Origin: CAYRES01 sp964423425
Lineage (GTDB): Bacteria; Actinomycetota; Thermoleophilia; RBG-16-64-13
Direction of reading: 5' to 3'
NCBI GenBank assembly: GCA_964423425.1
Contig: CAYRES010000014.1
Span: 1-64,000 of the forward strand
Length of the DNA: 64,000 bases
In this document: positions 45,755-55,015 of the stretch, one piece after another
Layout of the letters: each line of letters starts with the position of its first letter
Numbering within the stretch: position 1 is the stretch's first letter
Notes under the pieces: generated by a model
Databases searched by the model: none
What the model saw: only the letters and a program-made list of their open reading frames with translations
Told to the model about the DNA's origin: nothing
Made by a program: the position numbers and the translations under genes

Positions 45755-47917
45755 CTACAGGCGTAGCAGCCAGAACTGCCACATCATCTGGGCGACTTCT
45801 CCCCGGTCGGTGTTCCGCCAGGGATCCCACCCCGGACCGTAACCCTGCAGGCCGACCAAGAGACCGTTGTACTCCGCGAGGCGCATGGAGGGGCCGTGCG
45901 TGGCGTCGAAGATGCCGAGCGACCCCTCGTACTCTGGCGGGGGGATGGTGAGTAGGCCAGGGAAGAGGCCCTGCGCTCCCCGTACGATCATGGTGGCAGC
46001 CTGGGCGCGCGAGAGCTCGCGATAGGGGGAGAACCGGCCCGGGGCCGTGCCGTAGGTTATGCCTGCCTGAGCCGCCGCCGCCACGTACTGGTGGGGATAG
46101 AGACTGCTCGGGTTGTCGAGGCCCAGATCGCCGAACGGAGGCACGAGATCTTCGTGCACCTGGAGCTCCAAGAGGCCGCTCACCATCTTGGCGAATTGAG
46201 CCCGCCAGAGAGGCTCAAGCGGGCGGAAGGTGCCGTCGGTGTAGCCTTCCACCACGCCTTCCCGCGCCAGCCCCATGATGGCTACGCTATAGAGGCCGTC
46301 GTCGGGAACGTCGGAGAAGGTGCGGGGCGGAACAGTCGTCGTGGTCGTGGTGGGCGACACGGTCGTGGTCGTGGTGGTGGGCGGGAGCGTGGTGGTCGTG
46401 GTGGTGGGCGGGAGCGTGGTGGTCGTGGTGGTGGGCGGGAGCGTGGTGGTCGTGGAAGGTGCCGTCGCTTCCGCCAGAGCTAGGGCGGCATGGGCGTTCA
46501 GCAGCCCGTAGCCGAAGTGCTCGTCGAAGCCCGATGGCCCCAGGTCGTCGGCCGACTGCCCCAACATCTGCTCGATCTGGGCCGGCGTCAAGTGCGGGTT
46601 CACCGACAGCATGAGTGCCGCCACACCTGCCACCAGAGGCGAGGAGAACGAGGTGCCCTGAGTGTATGTCAGCCCGTAGGTCGTGGCGTTGGCCGTGTAG
46701 GTGAGAATACTCACGCCGGGCGCCACGAGGTCGAGTTCCGGTCCGGTACAGCTGAAAGTCGCCCGGCGATCGAGGGCATCGGTGGCGCCCACGGCGATGA
46801 CCCCGGGCAGAGCGGCCGGATAATCGATGCCCTGGTTCACTCCGCGGTTGCCAGCCGCAGCCACCACGACCACATCGTTCTCGACGGCGTGACGGATGGC
46901 CCGGCGCTCCCTGGATTCGGTAGTCGATGATCCGTAGCTGATGTTGATGACATCGGCCCCTCCGTCGACGGCATAGGTGATGGCAGCAACAAAATCGCCG
47001 AGGTCGACCCGGCCATTGTTGGTGAAGTGTACGGGCATCAGAGAGACTCCCCAAGCCGCCCCGGCTATGCCGTAGCCATTGTTGCCGGTCGCCGCGGCTA
47101 TGCCCGTCACCCCCGAGCCGTGACCGAAGACATCGTCCCATTCATAGGGCTTCCAGCCCGGCTTGCCCAAGCTCAGCGTGCTGTAGGGGTTGACGATGCG
47201 ATCGTTGAAGTCGTCGATGTCGTAGGCCAAACCGCTGTCGAGCACGGCCAGGGTGACGGCCGGACTACCGGTGACCCACTCCCACGCCTGCTCCAAGCCC
47301 ACCCTTTCCATGGCCCACTGGCCGGGATATGCGTCACTCACGAAGGGGTAGTAGGGATCGTTGGGCACCACCGAGGCATACTTGTAGGTGGCTACTCGAG
47401 CGGCTTCCACCCCGGGGATCTTCTCCAGTGCCTCGAGAGTGGCAGGCATGTAGGCTGCTTCTCTCGCCCGGGAGGCGGATCGACCGCCAATTGGCTCCCC
47501 GCCAAAGGATTCAGAGCCCAGCCACGATGCCGACGGCCTCACCACCAGGGTTTCGATGTGTGGCAACACCCACACGATGTCGAAGCCGCGGGCGAGGAGT
47601 TCGGCTTGGAGAATGGGGTCAGCCGGATCGGGTGCCTCGAGAAGTATGGAAGGTGCCGCCGTGTCCACCTCGGCACCCACCCCGTCGTACTCTGGGCCAT
47701 AGGCCGAGGCTGCTACCGGCTGCGCCGCCGGCATCTCACCTCGTGCTCCCGTCTGACCACCCGCGTATACAGCGGCCTCTGAAGGAGCGGGGAAGGCGAA
47801 GGCTAGGACAACGAGGGCCACGCAGGCACTCGTGAAGAATGCGACAAGCGGGAACCACAGGCCTAAGAACCGGCTCTTCACGGTTGCTGCTCGCTGATAT
47901 CGGCTTCGGGGACGCAC
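45755..47917 (-). CDS. Secreted subtilisin-like protease with SLH cell-wall anchor
   Basis: A 720-residue exported S8 protease. A signal peptide lies near 16-48 (basic start, then ACVALVVLAFAF and a cut near PSEA). A propeptide-like region runs to about 190. The catalytic triad is Asp227 (AVLDSGLAYD), His266 (GHGSGVTG for the usual HGTHVAG) and Ser423 (GTSFSSPLVAG), with oxyanion Asn357. A Thr/Pro linker of 9-residue repeats follows, then three S-layer homology units (FSDVPDDGLYS, FSPYRELSRAQAA, WRNTDRGEVAQ) that would tie it to the cell-wall polymer. I chose GTG 47917, five bases after GAGGAAGGG. Upstream codons enter the artefact sequence and the gap. Confidence 0.9.
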   Translation of the reverse strand: MRPRSRYQRAATVKSRFLGLWFPLVAFFTSACVALVVLAFAFPAPSEAAVYAGGQTGARGEMPAAQPVAASAYGPEYDGVGAEVDTAAPSILLEAPDPADPILQAELLARGFDIVWVLPHIETLVVRPSASWLGSESFGGEPIGGRSASRAREAAYMPATLEALEKIPGVEAARVATYKYASVVPNDPYYPFVSDAYPGQWAMERVGLEQAWEWVTGSPAVTLAVLDSGLAYDIDDFNDRIVNPYSTLSLGKPGWKPYEWDDVFGHGSGVTGIAAATGNNGYGIAGAAWGVSLMPVHFTNNGRVDLGDFVAAITYAVDGGADVINISYGSSTTESRERRAIRHAVENDVVVVAAAGNRGVNQGIDYPAALPGVIAVGATDALDRRATFSCTGPELDLVAPGVSILTYTANATTYGLTYTQGTSFSSPLVAGVAALMLSVNPHLTPAQIEQMLGQSADDLGPSGFDEHFGYGLLNAHAALALAEATAPSTTTTLPPTTTTTTLPPTTTTTTLPPTTTTTTVSPTTTTTTVPPRTFSDVPDDGLYSVAIMGLAREGVVEGYTDGTFRPLEPLWRAQFAKMVSGLLELQVHEDLVPPFGDLGLDNPSSLYPHQYVAAAAQAGITYGTAPGRFSPYRELSRAQAATMIVRGAQGLFPGLLTIPPPEYEGSLGIFDATHGPSMRLAEYNGLLVGLQGYGPGWDPWRNTDRGEVAQMMWQFWLLRL
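46335..46455. repeat. 27-bp tandem repeat coding for the Thr/Pro linker
   Basis: Near-identical 27-base units at 46362-46388, 46389-46415 and 46416-46442, with diverged or partial copies on both sides. On the minus strand each encodes L-P-P-T-T-T-T-T-T, a stalk between protease and SLH units. Copy number may vary between strains or collapse in assemblies. Confidence 0.9.
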
Positions 47918-48286
47918 GCGGACCCTTCCTCTCGTCGCTCTACATGTTAGCCGAACCCTCGTGCTTGTGCATCCTCCGGGAGGCCTTATGCACCAGGCGG
48001 AAGTGACAACGAGCGGCGGGGGCCCCCCCCCCCCCAGGGGCGGCGCCCCCCCCCCGGAAAAAAAAAAGGCCACGGACACGGCGGGGCCCCCCACCCCAAC
48101 CNNNNNNNNNNTTCCCCACCCCTGGTGGTTGGGCCCCCGGGGGGGGGCGTTAGCCACCTGGGGTCTGGCACACGGGGCGGGGGCCCCCGCCCCGGGCAGG
48201 GGCGGGGCGCCGCCCGGAAGTAAGATCAAGCGGCACTGTACAGGCGTGCCCCCCGATCCGATCCTTATCCACGTGGACTCTCTTTG
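47918..48286. other. Scaffold junction: poly-C/G artefact and ten-N gap
   Basis: From about 48020 to 48225 the sequence turns into runs of C, G and A with no coding character, around ten Ns at 48102-48111. Normal sequence holding the subtilase leader lies before it (a TAACAT -10-like box near 47945), and normal sequence after about 48226. The order and orientation of the two flanking contigs, and the real distance, are not shown by the sequence. Confidence 0.9.
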
Positions 48287-49420
48287 CTACTCCTCCTTCG
48301 CCGCCGGGGCGGGAGACCCGGGAACCTCCTCAGGACCCAGAGGCGGACCCGGGATGGACCACGGTACCCGCATGAAGAAGAAGTTGTGGATCAGCAAGAA
48401 GATCGCGAGCACGTGGAGCGTGAAGAACGCCGTGATTTGGTTGATGTCCATTGCCGGACCGCCCAGCGCATCGTTGATGTGGTTGAGGATCGGCGGACCC
48501 AGCACCCAACGTAGGAGCACAATCCAGATCACCGGCACGATGAGCTGGTACACGACAAACAGTCCAATCCCCCTTGCCGGCTGCTTCATCTTCGCGAAGG
48601 GATAGAACTCGAAAGCCAAGGAACTCATGAGCGACCAACCGATCAGAGTCGCGCCGATAGCCGCCCACGTGAACGTCGTGCTGTCGGGGAACAGCCCCGG
48701 CATGACCCAGCGCCAGAAGACATAGCCGAGCAGCACCGAGAAGAACGTCGTGAGCAGCGGATACAAGGGCTTGCCGGCTTTGTAGAACGGCCAGCCCTGG
48801 AACACCATGGGCGTGCCGAACATTTGCACGAAGACGAGGATCCACACCATGAGCGCGAACCAATCGCCTCCGAACCAACGGCCGCCGAAGTTCCACGGCT
48901 CAACTTCAACCGGGGTGCCGTTGAAGTTGACACAGAACACGGCCATGAAGCCCGCCATGATCAATATGATCACTGAAGCGAGCAGCCAATTGGCCCACGA
49001 CTTGGCCGGTCCATAAGGACGCGACTCGATGCCGCTGAACGCATACCAGAGCGTGGAACCGAACACACCGATGCCGAACCATGCTCCCACGGGTACCGGA
49101 CCGGCGGCAAGTGGGTTTCCCGGCCACACCCAGGTCTCGATCATAGTGAGGAACAACGCGGCGGCAAGCCAGATGATGCACATGCCGAAGCCGGTGAGCC
49201 AGCGACTGCGGCCGGGCTTCCAACTACCCCCCGGTACCGCGAGCGGCCAGCCCAGTCCAACGATGCCGAAGGTCACCGTACCCATGAGCAAGAAGAACGA
49301 CATGGGCAGATACCAATTGGCAAACCAGGCACCTGGCACCAAGAACATGAACAGCCAGGAAATCGCCAATACAATTACCCAGCGGAGAAGCGCCTTTGGA
49401 AAGGTAAAGGGCTTATCCAT
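48287..49420 (-). CDS. Unknown polytopic membrane protein of the catabolic locus
   Basis: A 377-residue protein I do not recognise. It has about ten hydrophobic segments spread over its length, very rich in Trp and Phe (for example WVIVLAISWLFMFLVPGAW and FFSVLLGYVFWRWVMPGLF), and a short Pro/Glu/Ala-rich tail. There is no signal peptide or cofactor motif. ATG 49420 has GAGGGGG eight bases before it. It follows the phosphohistidine-domain gene by about 70 bases on the same strand. A transporter for the pathway substrate is the simplest idea, with no family evidence behind it. Confidence 0.65.
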   Translation of the reverse strand: MDKPFTFPKALLRWVIVLAISWLFMFLVPGAWFANWYLPMSFFLLMGTVTFGIVGLGWPLAVPGGSWKPGRSRWLTGFGMCIIWLAAALFLTMIETWVWPGNPLAAGPVPVGAWFGIGVFGSTLWYAFSGIESRPYGPAKSWANWLLASVIILIMAGFMAVFCVNFNGTPVEVEPWNFGGRWFGGDWFALMVWILVFVQMFGTPMVFQGWPFYKAGKPLYPLLTTFFSVLLGYVFWRWVMPGLFPDSTTFTWAAIGATLIGWSLMSSLAFEFYPFAKMKQPARGIGLFVVYQLIVPVIWIVLLRWVLGPPILNHINDALGGPAMDINQITAFFTLHVLAIFLLIHNFFFMRVPWSIPGPPLGPEEVPGSPAPAAKEE

Positions 49421-49492
49421 CAAATATCCCCCTCTTTGTGTGAGATCGCGCCACCTGCACTTACTTGCACTTCTCGTCTTTGAGAGGCTTGC

Positions 49493-51187
49493 TTATTTCC
49501 TCTCCAGCACCTCCACGATTCCGCCGTTGCCATCGACGCGAATGATGTCGCCGTCATTGATGGAATTCGTGGCGTTCCACGTACCCACCACCGCGGGGAT
49601 GCCGTACTCGCGGGCGGCGATGGCCGCGTGAGTCAGCATGCCGCCGGTGTCGGTGACCACGGCTCCGATCTTCACGAACAGCGGGGTCCACGCCGTGCCA
49701 GTGTACGGGCATACCAAGATCTCGCCCGCTCCCACCTTCTGGAACTCGCTGTAGTCCTTCACGATCTTGGCCGGGCCTTCGACGACACCCGGCGCGCCGG
49801 GGAAGCCTTCCAGCCTTTCGACGATCTCCTTCTCACCCTTGGGATGGAGCACTTCATCGACAATGCCGAACACCTTGATGGCGATCGGGTCTTCCACCTT
49901 CTCGGGCAGAGTGCCGAAGGTGAGCGGCGAATCCTGAGCCTCAGCGCCCTTGGCTTCGTCTTTACGTTCGGCGACGAGGGCCGGTATGAGTGCGACGTAG
50001 TGGTAGGTGGCGGCCTTCTCGTTCAAGACCAGCATGTCCATCACTTCGCGCAGTTCGGAGAAGTTCAGCCACATCACATCATCGATGCTCTTCAGGATGC
50101 CTCTGCGATAGAGCCTCACGCCGCAGGCCATGATGGCGTTACGCAGCATGGCGGTGGAACCCTGGTCGATGTAGAAGCCGTGGTCTTCCTGGAATTGGTA
50201 CACGCCCTGAGCACCTTTCAGCAGACGCTCGAACACCGGTACTTCTTCCTCGGACAGCTTCGAGCGGAAGCCTACGATGGCAGCTTCCCGCTGGTCGGCT
50301 ATACCACGCTTTGCGGCGTAGAAGTCCCACCCCTGATTGACCCGGGCGAAGTAGCCCCGAATAGTGTCGAGCACCGGATCAGGGTCTTCGATCCAGGTGG
50401 GCGTGGTGACGTCGAGATGAGCCGCGACCACCCGATTACCATAGATGCGCAGGAAGCTCTGGAACTTCTCCACCCACCCCACACAGTCCGACTGAGCCCG
50501 CAGCTTCTGCAGCACCTGTGAGGAAGGGGTGTTCTCGATGATCGCCTTGGCACCACAACCGTAGGCCATCTTGGCCAGGTTCCACAATTCCTCGTCAGTG
50601 CGGGTGGCGATGCTGTCGAAACCACGTAGCATCACCACGAGATCCTTCTCTTCGACACCGTGTTCCTTACAGAAGCCCTCGAAGGCAAAGTAGACCGCAT
50701 CGGCCGGGTACATCAGCGAGAAATGGATCTCCCAGTTTCTGCGGTTCAGCGCTTCTGCCCGCACCAGATGATCGCGGGTGTGCTCCATGATGAGCTTGCT
50801 GGTGTCGACTCCGTTCATTGAGTCGAGGTTGCGCTGCACCTCGCCGAGGAGGCCCTGATAGTACTCATCCCAATTGTCGATGCAGTACTCCACCAACTGC
50901 CCGAATTTCTGGGCACGTGCACCAATCTCGTCTGGATCGCTTATCTCGGCAAAGCCGAGGTAGACCCGACCCTTGTACATCTTGACATGCGCGCCCTTGG
51001 ACGGAGGAAGCTGCGTCAGATCGGACGCCACATGGTACGACCAGGAGTGGTGTACCTGAATCGTGGACATACCCATAGGAGAGATGGTGTACGGCTGGTG
51101 CAGGTCATCCCGGAACCAGAAGATGCTCTTGTCGAACTCGTCTTCCGGCCGCAATGTCCGTAACGCCGATACACTGTGATCGTACAT
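49493..51187 (-). CDS. PEP-utilising enzyme with phosphohistidine domain, phenylphosphate synthase PpsA-like
   Basis: A 564-residue protein built like the large subunit of phenylphosphate synthase, as I remember that family. Its N-terminus has the same FWF-x-D-x-LH-x-P run, followed by VYLGFAEISDPDEIG and NWDEYYQGLLG. The C-terminal 100 residues are the swivelling phosphohistidine domain of PEP synthase and PPDK (GAPGVVEGPAKIV, ILVCPYTGTAW, GGMLTHAAIAAREYGIPAVV) with phospho-His520. The PEP-binding barrel of true PEP synthase is missing. It would pass phosphate from a partner ATP-binding protein (57605-58573) to an organic hydroxyl group. The substrate is unknown. Its leader holds a hairpin and GGGGGG before ATG. 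Confidence 0.82.
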   Translation of the reverse strand: MYDHSVSALRTLRPEDEFDKSIFWFRDDLHQPYTISPMGMSTIQVHHSWSYHVASDLTQLPPSKGAHVKMYKGRVYLGFAEISDPDEIGARAQKFGQLVEYCIDNWDEYYQGLLGEVQRNLDSMNGVDTSKLIMEHTRDHLVRAEALNRRNWEIHFSLMYPADAVYFAFEGFCKEHGVEEKDLVVMLRGFDSIATRTDEELWNLAKMAYGCGAKAIIENTPSSQVLQKLRAQSDCVGWVEKFQSFLRIYGNRVVAAHLDVTTPTWIEDPDPVLDTIRGYFARVNQGWDFYAAKRGIADQREAAIVGFRSKLSEEEVPVFERLLKGAQGVYQFQEDHGFYIDQGSTAMLRNAIMACGVRLYRRGILKSIDDVMWLNFSELREVMDMLVLNEKAATYHYVALIPALVAERKDEAKGAEAQDSPLTFGTLPEKVEDPIAIKVFGIVDEVLHPKGEKEIVERLEGFPGAPGVVEGPAKIVKDYSEFQKVGAGEILVCPYTGTAWTPLFVKIGAVVTDTGGMLTHAAIAAREYGIPAVVGTWNATNSINDGDIIRVDGNGGIVEVLERK

Positions 51188-51204
51188 ACGTACCCCCCAA
51201 TCGA

Positions 51205-51231
51205 CCCCGGCGATCTCTGCACATCGCGGGG
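51205..51231 (-). promoter_or_regulatory. Leader hairpin before the phosphohistidine-domain gene
   Basis: CCCC-GG-CGAT (51205-51214), loop CTCTGCAC, ATCG-C-GGGG (51223-51231): an interrupted stem ending 18 bases upstream of the start codon. It could affect translation or mark processing of the polycistronic RNA. No T-run follows. Confidence 0.35.
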
Positions 51232-51328
51232 TTTCACCTGTTTAGGTCGCCACTGTCACATTTCGCTTTATGAACCGTGTACGCGGATTGAAGAACCCCA
51301 ATTCCACCTCCTGTCACTGACTCAGCCG

Positions 51329-52459
51329 CTATCGCAAGTACTTCCTCGCAATCAGCAGTTTCTGGATCTCTTCCGTGCCCTCCTCGAAGTGGAAGCTGCG
51401 GCAGTCACGGAAGTGACGCTCCAGGGGATAGGCCTGGGTGAAGCCGATGCCCCCGTGCATGCGCAGAGCCATCTCCGCCACCCGCACCACCATCTGTTCG
51501 GAGAAGACCTTGGCCATGGCGGCCTCGGTGACGATGTCCTCACCCTGGTCGAACTTCCAGGCGGCCCGCTGGTAGAGGAGGCGGGTGGCCTCGATCTCGG
51601 TGGCCATCTGGGCCACGTTGCCCTGCACGGCCTGGCGGGAGGCGATGGGTTTGCCGAAGGTGGTGCGGCGCTTGGCGTAGTCGACCGCCAACTGGAACAT
51701 GCGCTCGGCCGTACCCACGCAGCAGGCGGCGATGGAGACGCGGGAGAGGTGCAGCATGCCGAGAGCGATATCGAGCCCCTGCCCCTTCTCCCCCAGGATC
51801 TGCGACTCAGGAACGCGCAGATCCTTGTAGGTGACGTGGTAGTGGCGGGGGCCCACGCAGCCCATCATCTTCTCCATGGGCTCGAGCACCAGGCCCTCGG
51901 CGGGAGCATCCACCAGAAAGCAGGTCATGCCCTCTTCGGTTGAGGCAAAGGCGTAGAAGAGCTTGGTGTAGCCGGGGAATTGGGTGATGAGCCACTTGTG
52001 GCCGTTCAGCACATAGTGGTCGCCGTCTCTCTCCGCCCGGGCGTTTATGTCTTTGCCGGTGCCGCCTTCTGGTTCGGTCAAAGAGTTGGCGGCAAAGAGG
52101 GCGCCGGTGGCGAGGTCGGGCAGGTACTTCTTCTTCTGCTCCTCGGTGCCGTAGTCGTAGAGGGGGCGCCAGAAGAGGCCGTTCATGGTGTGGCCCACCA
52201 TGCGCACCCAGGCGTAGCCGTGGGCGAACTCTTCCAAGACCGAGAGCCACTTCAGCGCCGGCCAGCCCTCGCCCCCGTACTCGGTGGGGATGGGGAGGCC
52301 GAAGAAGCGCACATCTCCGTGCCGAAGCTCCTCCACCAACTCATCGGGGAGACGCTCTTCGGCTTCCAAAGGAGCACAGAGGGGCTCGATCTTCTCAAAG
52401 AGCCAACGGCGGGCGGCCTCTTTGTAGGCGAGGGTATCGGGGTCGAGGCGAAAGTCCAT
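51329..52459 (-). CDS. Acyl-CoA dehydrogenase
   Basis: FAD enzyme that makes the 2,3-double bond in a CoA thioester; 376 residues, normal. Signatures: FAANSLTEPEGGTGKD, LNGHKWLITQFPGY (FAD contacts) and RRTTFGKPIASRQAVQ. The base Glu360 lies in FEEGTEEIQKLL (the usual [YF]EGT), and ALRMHGGIGFTQAYPLERHFRD closes the signature. ATG 52459 has GGGAGG in front, ten bases after the SDR stop. Ring- or branched-chain acyl-CoA substrates are likely from context, but the residues around the pocket do not let me name one. Confidence 0.92.
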   Translation of the reverse strand: MDFRLDPDTLAYKEAARRWLFEKIEPLCAPLEAEERLPDELVEELRHGDVRFFGLPIPTEYGGEGWPALKWLSVLEEFAHGYAWVRMVGHTMNGLFWRPLYDYGTEEQKKKYLPDLATGALFAANSLTEPEGGTGKDINARAERDGDHYVLNGHKWLITQFPGYTKLFYAFASTEEGMTCFLVDAPAEGLVLEPMEKMMGCVGPRHYHVTYKDLRVPESQILGEKGQGLDIALGMLHLSRVSIAACCVGTAERMFQLAVDYAKRRTTFGKPIASRQAVQGNVAQMATEIEATRLLYQRAAWKFDQGEDIVTEAAMAKVFSEQMVVRVAEMALRMHGGIGFTQAYPLERHFRDCRSFHFEEGTEEIQKLLIARKYLR

Positions 52460-52469
52460 GTAAACCTCC

Positions 52470-53225
52470 CTAGTCCACCATGGTGAGGCCGCCGTCGATG
52501 GAGAGGATCTGGCCGGTCAAGTAACGGGAATCCTCTGAGCAGAAGAAGGCCACCACGTCGGCCACTTCCTCGGGTTGACCCAGGCGGCGCATGGGCACCA
52601 GCTTGGCGATGCGCTCCCCGATGTCTCCTTCGAAGAGGCCCCCCAACAGATCGGTCTGCTGGATGGGACCGGGGGAGACGGCGTTCACGCGGATACCGAA
52701 GCGGGCCATCTCCTGGGCGAGCGCCTTGGTGGAGGCCATGACCGCCGCCTTGGTGCCGGAGTAGACCACCTCGCGGGCGTTGCCGATGCGGCCGGCATCC
52801 GAGCCCAGGTTCACCACCACCCCGCTCTTCTTCTCCACCATGTAGGGGAGCACCACGTGGCAGACGTTTAAGACTCCCTTGTAGTTGACGGCGATGATCG
52901 TGTCCCAGAGGGCCTCGTCGGTCTCCAGGAAGAGTTGCTGCTTGTCCACGCCGGCGTTGTTGATGAGAATGTCGGGGGTGGCCCCCATGGTGCGGGTCAC
53001 GGCTTCCACCGCCTCTTTCACCTTCTCATAGGCGGTCACGTCGCAGGCCACCGCCATAGCCCGCACCCCGAGCTCTTCCAGTTCGGTCACGGTCTCCTGG
53101 GCTTTCTCCAGGTTCAGGTCCAAGATGGCCACGTCGGCCCCGTCTCGGGCCAGGCGCAGGCAGATGGCCCGGCCGATGCCGGCGGCCCCGCCCGTCACCA
53201 GGGCCAGCTTTCCTTTGAGCGTCAT
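52470..53225 (-). CDS. Short-chain dehydrogenase/reductase
   Basis: A 251-residue SDR of the FabG-like classical group. The cofactor motif is VTGGAAGIGRAICLRL, with acidic Asp in ILDLNLEK suggesting NAD. ILINNAGVDK and the catalytic pair in VVYSGTKAAVMAS follow, with the SPGPIQQT loop. It probably interconverts a hydroxyl and a keto group of a pathway intermediate. ATG 53225 sits six bases after AAGGAG; a GTG two codons earlier is less likely. It lies between the acyl-CoA dehydrogenase and the CoA ligase genes. Confidence 0.92.
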   Translation of the reverse strand: MTLKGKLALVTGGAAGIGRAICLRLARDGADVAILDLNLEKAQETVTELEELGVRAMAVACDVTAYEKVKEAVEAVTRTMGATPDILINNAGVDKQQLFLETDEALWDTIIAVNYKGVLNVCHVVLPYMVEKKSGVVVNLGSDAGRIGNAREVVYSGTKAAVMASTKALAQEMARFGIRVNAVSPGPIQQTDLLGGLFEGDIGERIAKLVPMRRLGQPEEVADVVAFFCSEDSRYLTGQILSIDGGLTMVD

Positions 53226-53304
53226 GGTCACTCCTTTCCGGCCGGGGGCCGGGTATGAGGGGGAAGGGGGGCGGGGAACCCGCCCCCTTTCTTGCCTGTG
53301 CCTG

Positions 53305-54972
53305 TCACGCTCCCCGGCCCTCCCGCTCGAGCGTCTCTTTGATCTGGGCGCGCAGCACCTTCTTGTCGGCTTTGCCGGCGGCGGTCAAGGGCATCTCGGC
53401 GATGACTTCCACCCGCGCGGGAAGGATGGCCCGGGAGGCCCCTTCGGCCGTCATGTGGGCCTGCACCTCCTCCAGGGTGAGGCTTCTCCCCGGTTTGGGG
53501 GTGATGAAGGCACACACCACCTCGCCCAAGTCGGGGTCGGGCATGCCCACGGCGGCCACGTACTCCACCGCCTCATGAGCTGAGATCATGTCCTCCACCT
53601 CTCGGGCGGCGATGTTCTCCCCACCACGGATGATGATGTCTTTGATACGGCCGGTGATGCGGATGTTGCCCGACTCCTCGATCACGGCGAGATCCCCGGA
53701 ACGGAAGAAGCCGTCCGGGGTGAACGACTGCATGTTGGCCTGGGGGTTGCGGAAGTAGCCGGTGAAGATTCCCGGACCCTTGGCGGCCAACTCGCCCTCC
53801 ACCCCCCGGGGAGTGGGCCTGCCTTCGGCGTCCAAGGTGGCGAAGGTGTCATAGGGGCACACCGGCCGGCCGATGGTGGAAGTCCGCACGTACAGGTCGT
53901 CGGGAGGCCGGCTCTGGGAGCAGGGTCCTTCCACCATGCCGAAGGCGTTCACGTAGCGGATGCCCAGCTTCTCCTCAGCCCCCTTGACCAGCTCCGGGGG
54001 GCTGTTGGCCGCGCCCACGTACACCCTCTTGAGCGAGGAGAGGTCGTACTTCTCCAACTCCTCGAAGGAGACGAGGCGCGAGACCAGGGTGGGTACCAGG
54101 GCCGAGCGGGTACACTGCTCCTTCTCGATGGCGGCCAGGAAGTCGGCCGGCCGGGTGGAGTCGATCAGGACCTGGGTGGCCCCGAAGAACACCGAGGCGG
54201 TCACCCCCACCAGAAGGGCCAGGTTGTGGCCCACAGTGGAAGCCACCAGGTGGATGTCATCCACGCTGAAGTGCCAGGCCTTGGCCTTGTACTCCACGTT
54301 GGCGAGGTAGTCTGAGTGGGTGCGGGGGCAGCCCTTGGGCAGACCGGTGGTACCACCGGAGGGGAGTATCTGGCACACCTCGTGCGGGTCGGGGCGGGCG
54401 GCGTCCAGGGCGGCGGCCACCTCTGCTGCCGGAGCCGTGGTGGTGAGCATATCCTTCAGGGCGAGGGCCCCCAAGAGGGGCTCTTCATCGGTCACCTGGA
54501 TGACCCTCAGGTCGGGGTTGGCCGCTTTGACCTCCTCGATCAAGGGGGCGTAGTCGGTTTTTCGATAGCGGTCGGGCAGGATCCAGCCCGCCGGCGAGGT
54601 GAGGTTGGCCAGGTGGATGATCTCCCGGGCGGTGTGGTTCACGGTGAGCAGCACCATGACCAGGCCCGCCTTCTGCAGGGCGTAGTAGCTTATGACGAAC
54701 TCGGCGATGTTGGGCAGCATGAGCAGCACGAAGTCGCCGGGCCGAAAACCCTCTTGGATGAGACTGTAGGCCAAGGCGTCGGCCTGCTCACGGAGTTCGG
54801 CGTAGGTGTAGCGGCGGAGCTTCCCGTCCGCCTCCACCAGGGCAACCTTGCCCGGGTACATGTCGGCGGCACGGTCCAAGGTGTCCCCCATGGTGAGGCC
54901 CAGCCACCAGCGTTTCTCGTCGTAGAGGGCGGCGGCCTCGGGCGGGTAGGGGGTGAATCCTTCTATGGGCAT
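53305..54972 (-). CDS. AMP-forming acid ligase, EntE/DhbE-like
   Basis: A 555-residue adenylating enzyme. The phosphate loop ILPSGGTTGLPKGCPRTHSD with its PRTH ending is typical of the 2,3-dihydroxybenzoate/salicylate-activating group. Further motifs: NAFGMVEGP, FFRSGDLAVIEESGNIRITGRIKD and the catalytic Lys in TAAGKADKK. There is no carrier-protein or peptide-synthetase gene nearby, so a CoA ligase for an aromatic or cyclic acid is more likely than siderophore synthesis. ATG 54972 has AAAGGG upstream. It provides the CoA ester for the neighbouring acyl-CoA dehydrogenase. Confidence 0.87.
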   Translation of the reverse strand: MPIEGFTPYPPEAAALYDEKRWWLGLTMGDTLDRAADMYPGKVALVEADGKLRRYTYAELREQADALAYSLIQEGFRPGDFVLLMLPNIAEFVISYYALQKAGLVMVLLTVNHTAREIIHLANLTSPAGWILPDRYRKTDYAPLIEEVKAANPDLRVIQVTDEEPLLGALALKDMLTTTAPAAEVAAALDAARPDPHEVCQILPSGGTTGLPKGCPRTHSDYLANVEYKAKAWHFSVDDIHLVASTVGHNLALLVGVTASVFFGATQVLIDSTRPADFLAAIEKEQCTRSALVPTLVSRLVSFEELEKYDLSSLKRVYVGAANSPPELVKGAEEKLGIRYVNAFGMVEGPCSQSRPPDDLYVRTSTIGRPVCPYDTFATLDAEGRPTPRGVEGELAAKGPGIFTGYFRNPQANMQSFTPDGFFRSGDLAVIEESGNIRITGRIKDIIIRGGENIAAREVEDMISAHEAVEYVAAVGMPDPDLGEVVCAFITPKPGRSLTLEEVQAHMTAEGASRAILPARVEVIAEMPLTAAGKADKKVLRAQIKETLEREGRGA

Positions 54973-55015
54973 ATGCGCACCCTTTCTGGTCGGGGGAGGA
55001 GAAGGGGTCCTTTGG

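Noticed and set aside
46335..46455. Regular repeats as a possible CRISPR array
   Set aside because: There are no unique spacers; the units are directly adjacent and code for a Thr/Pro linker in frame.
48000..48240. Apparent N-terminal extension of the subtilase through the Ns, and Gly/Pro-rich frames in the poly-C/G stretch
   Set aside because: The frame passes through undefined bases and homopolymers. A good start with ribosome site and signal peptide exists at 47917.
53305..54972. Siderophore (catecholate) biosynthesis by the EntE/DhbE-like ligase
   Set aside because: No isochorismate, aryl carrier or peptide synthetase genes are nearby. The neighbours are CoA-ester and reductase enzymes.
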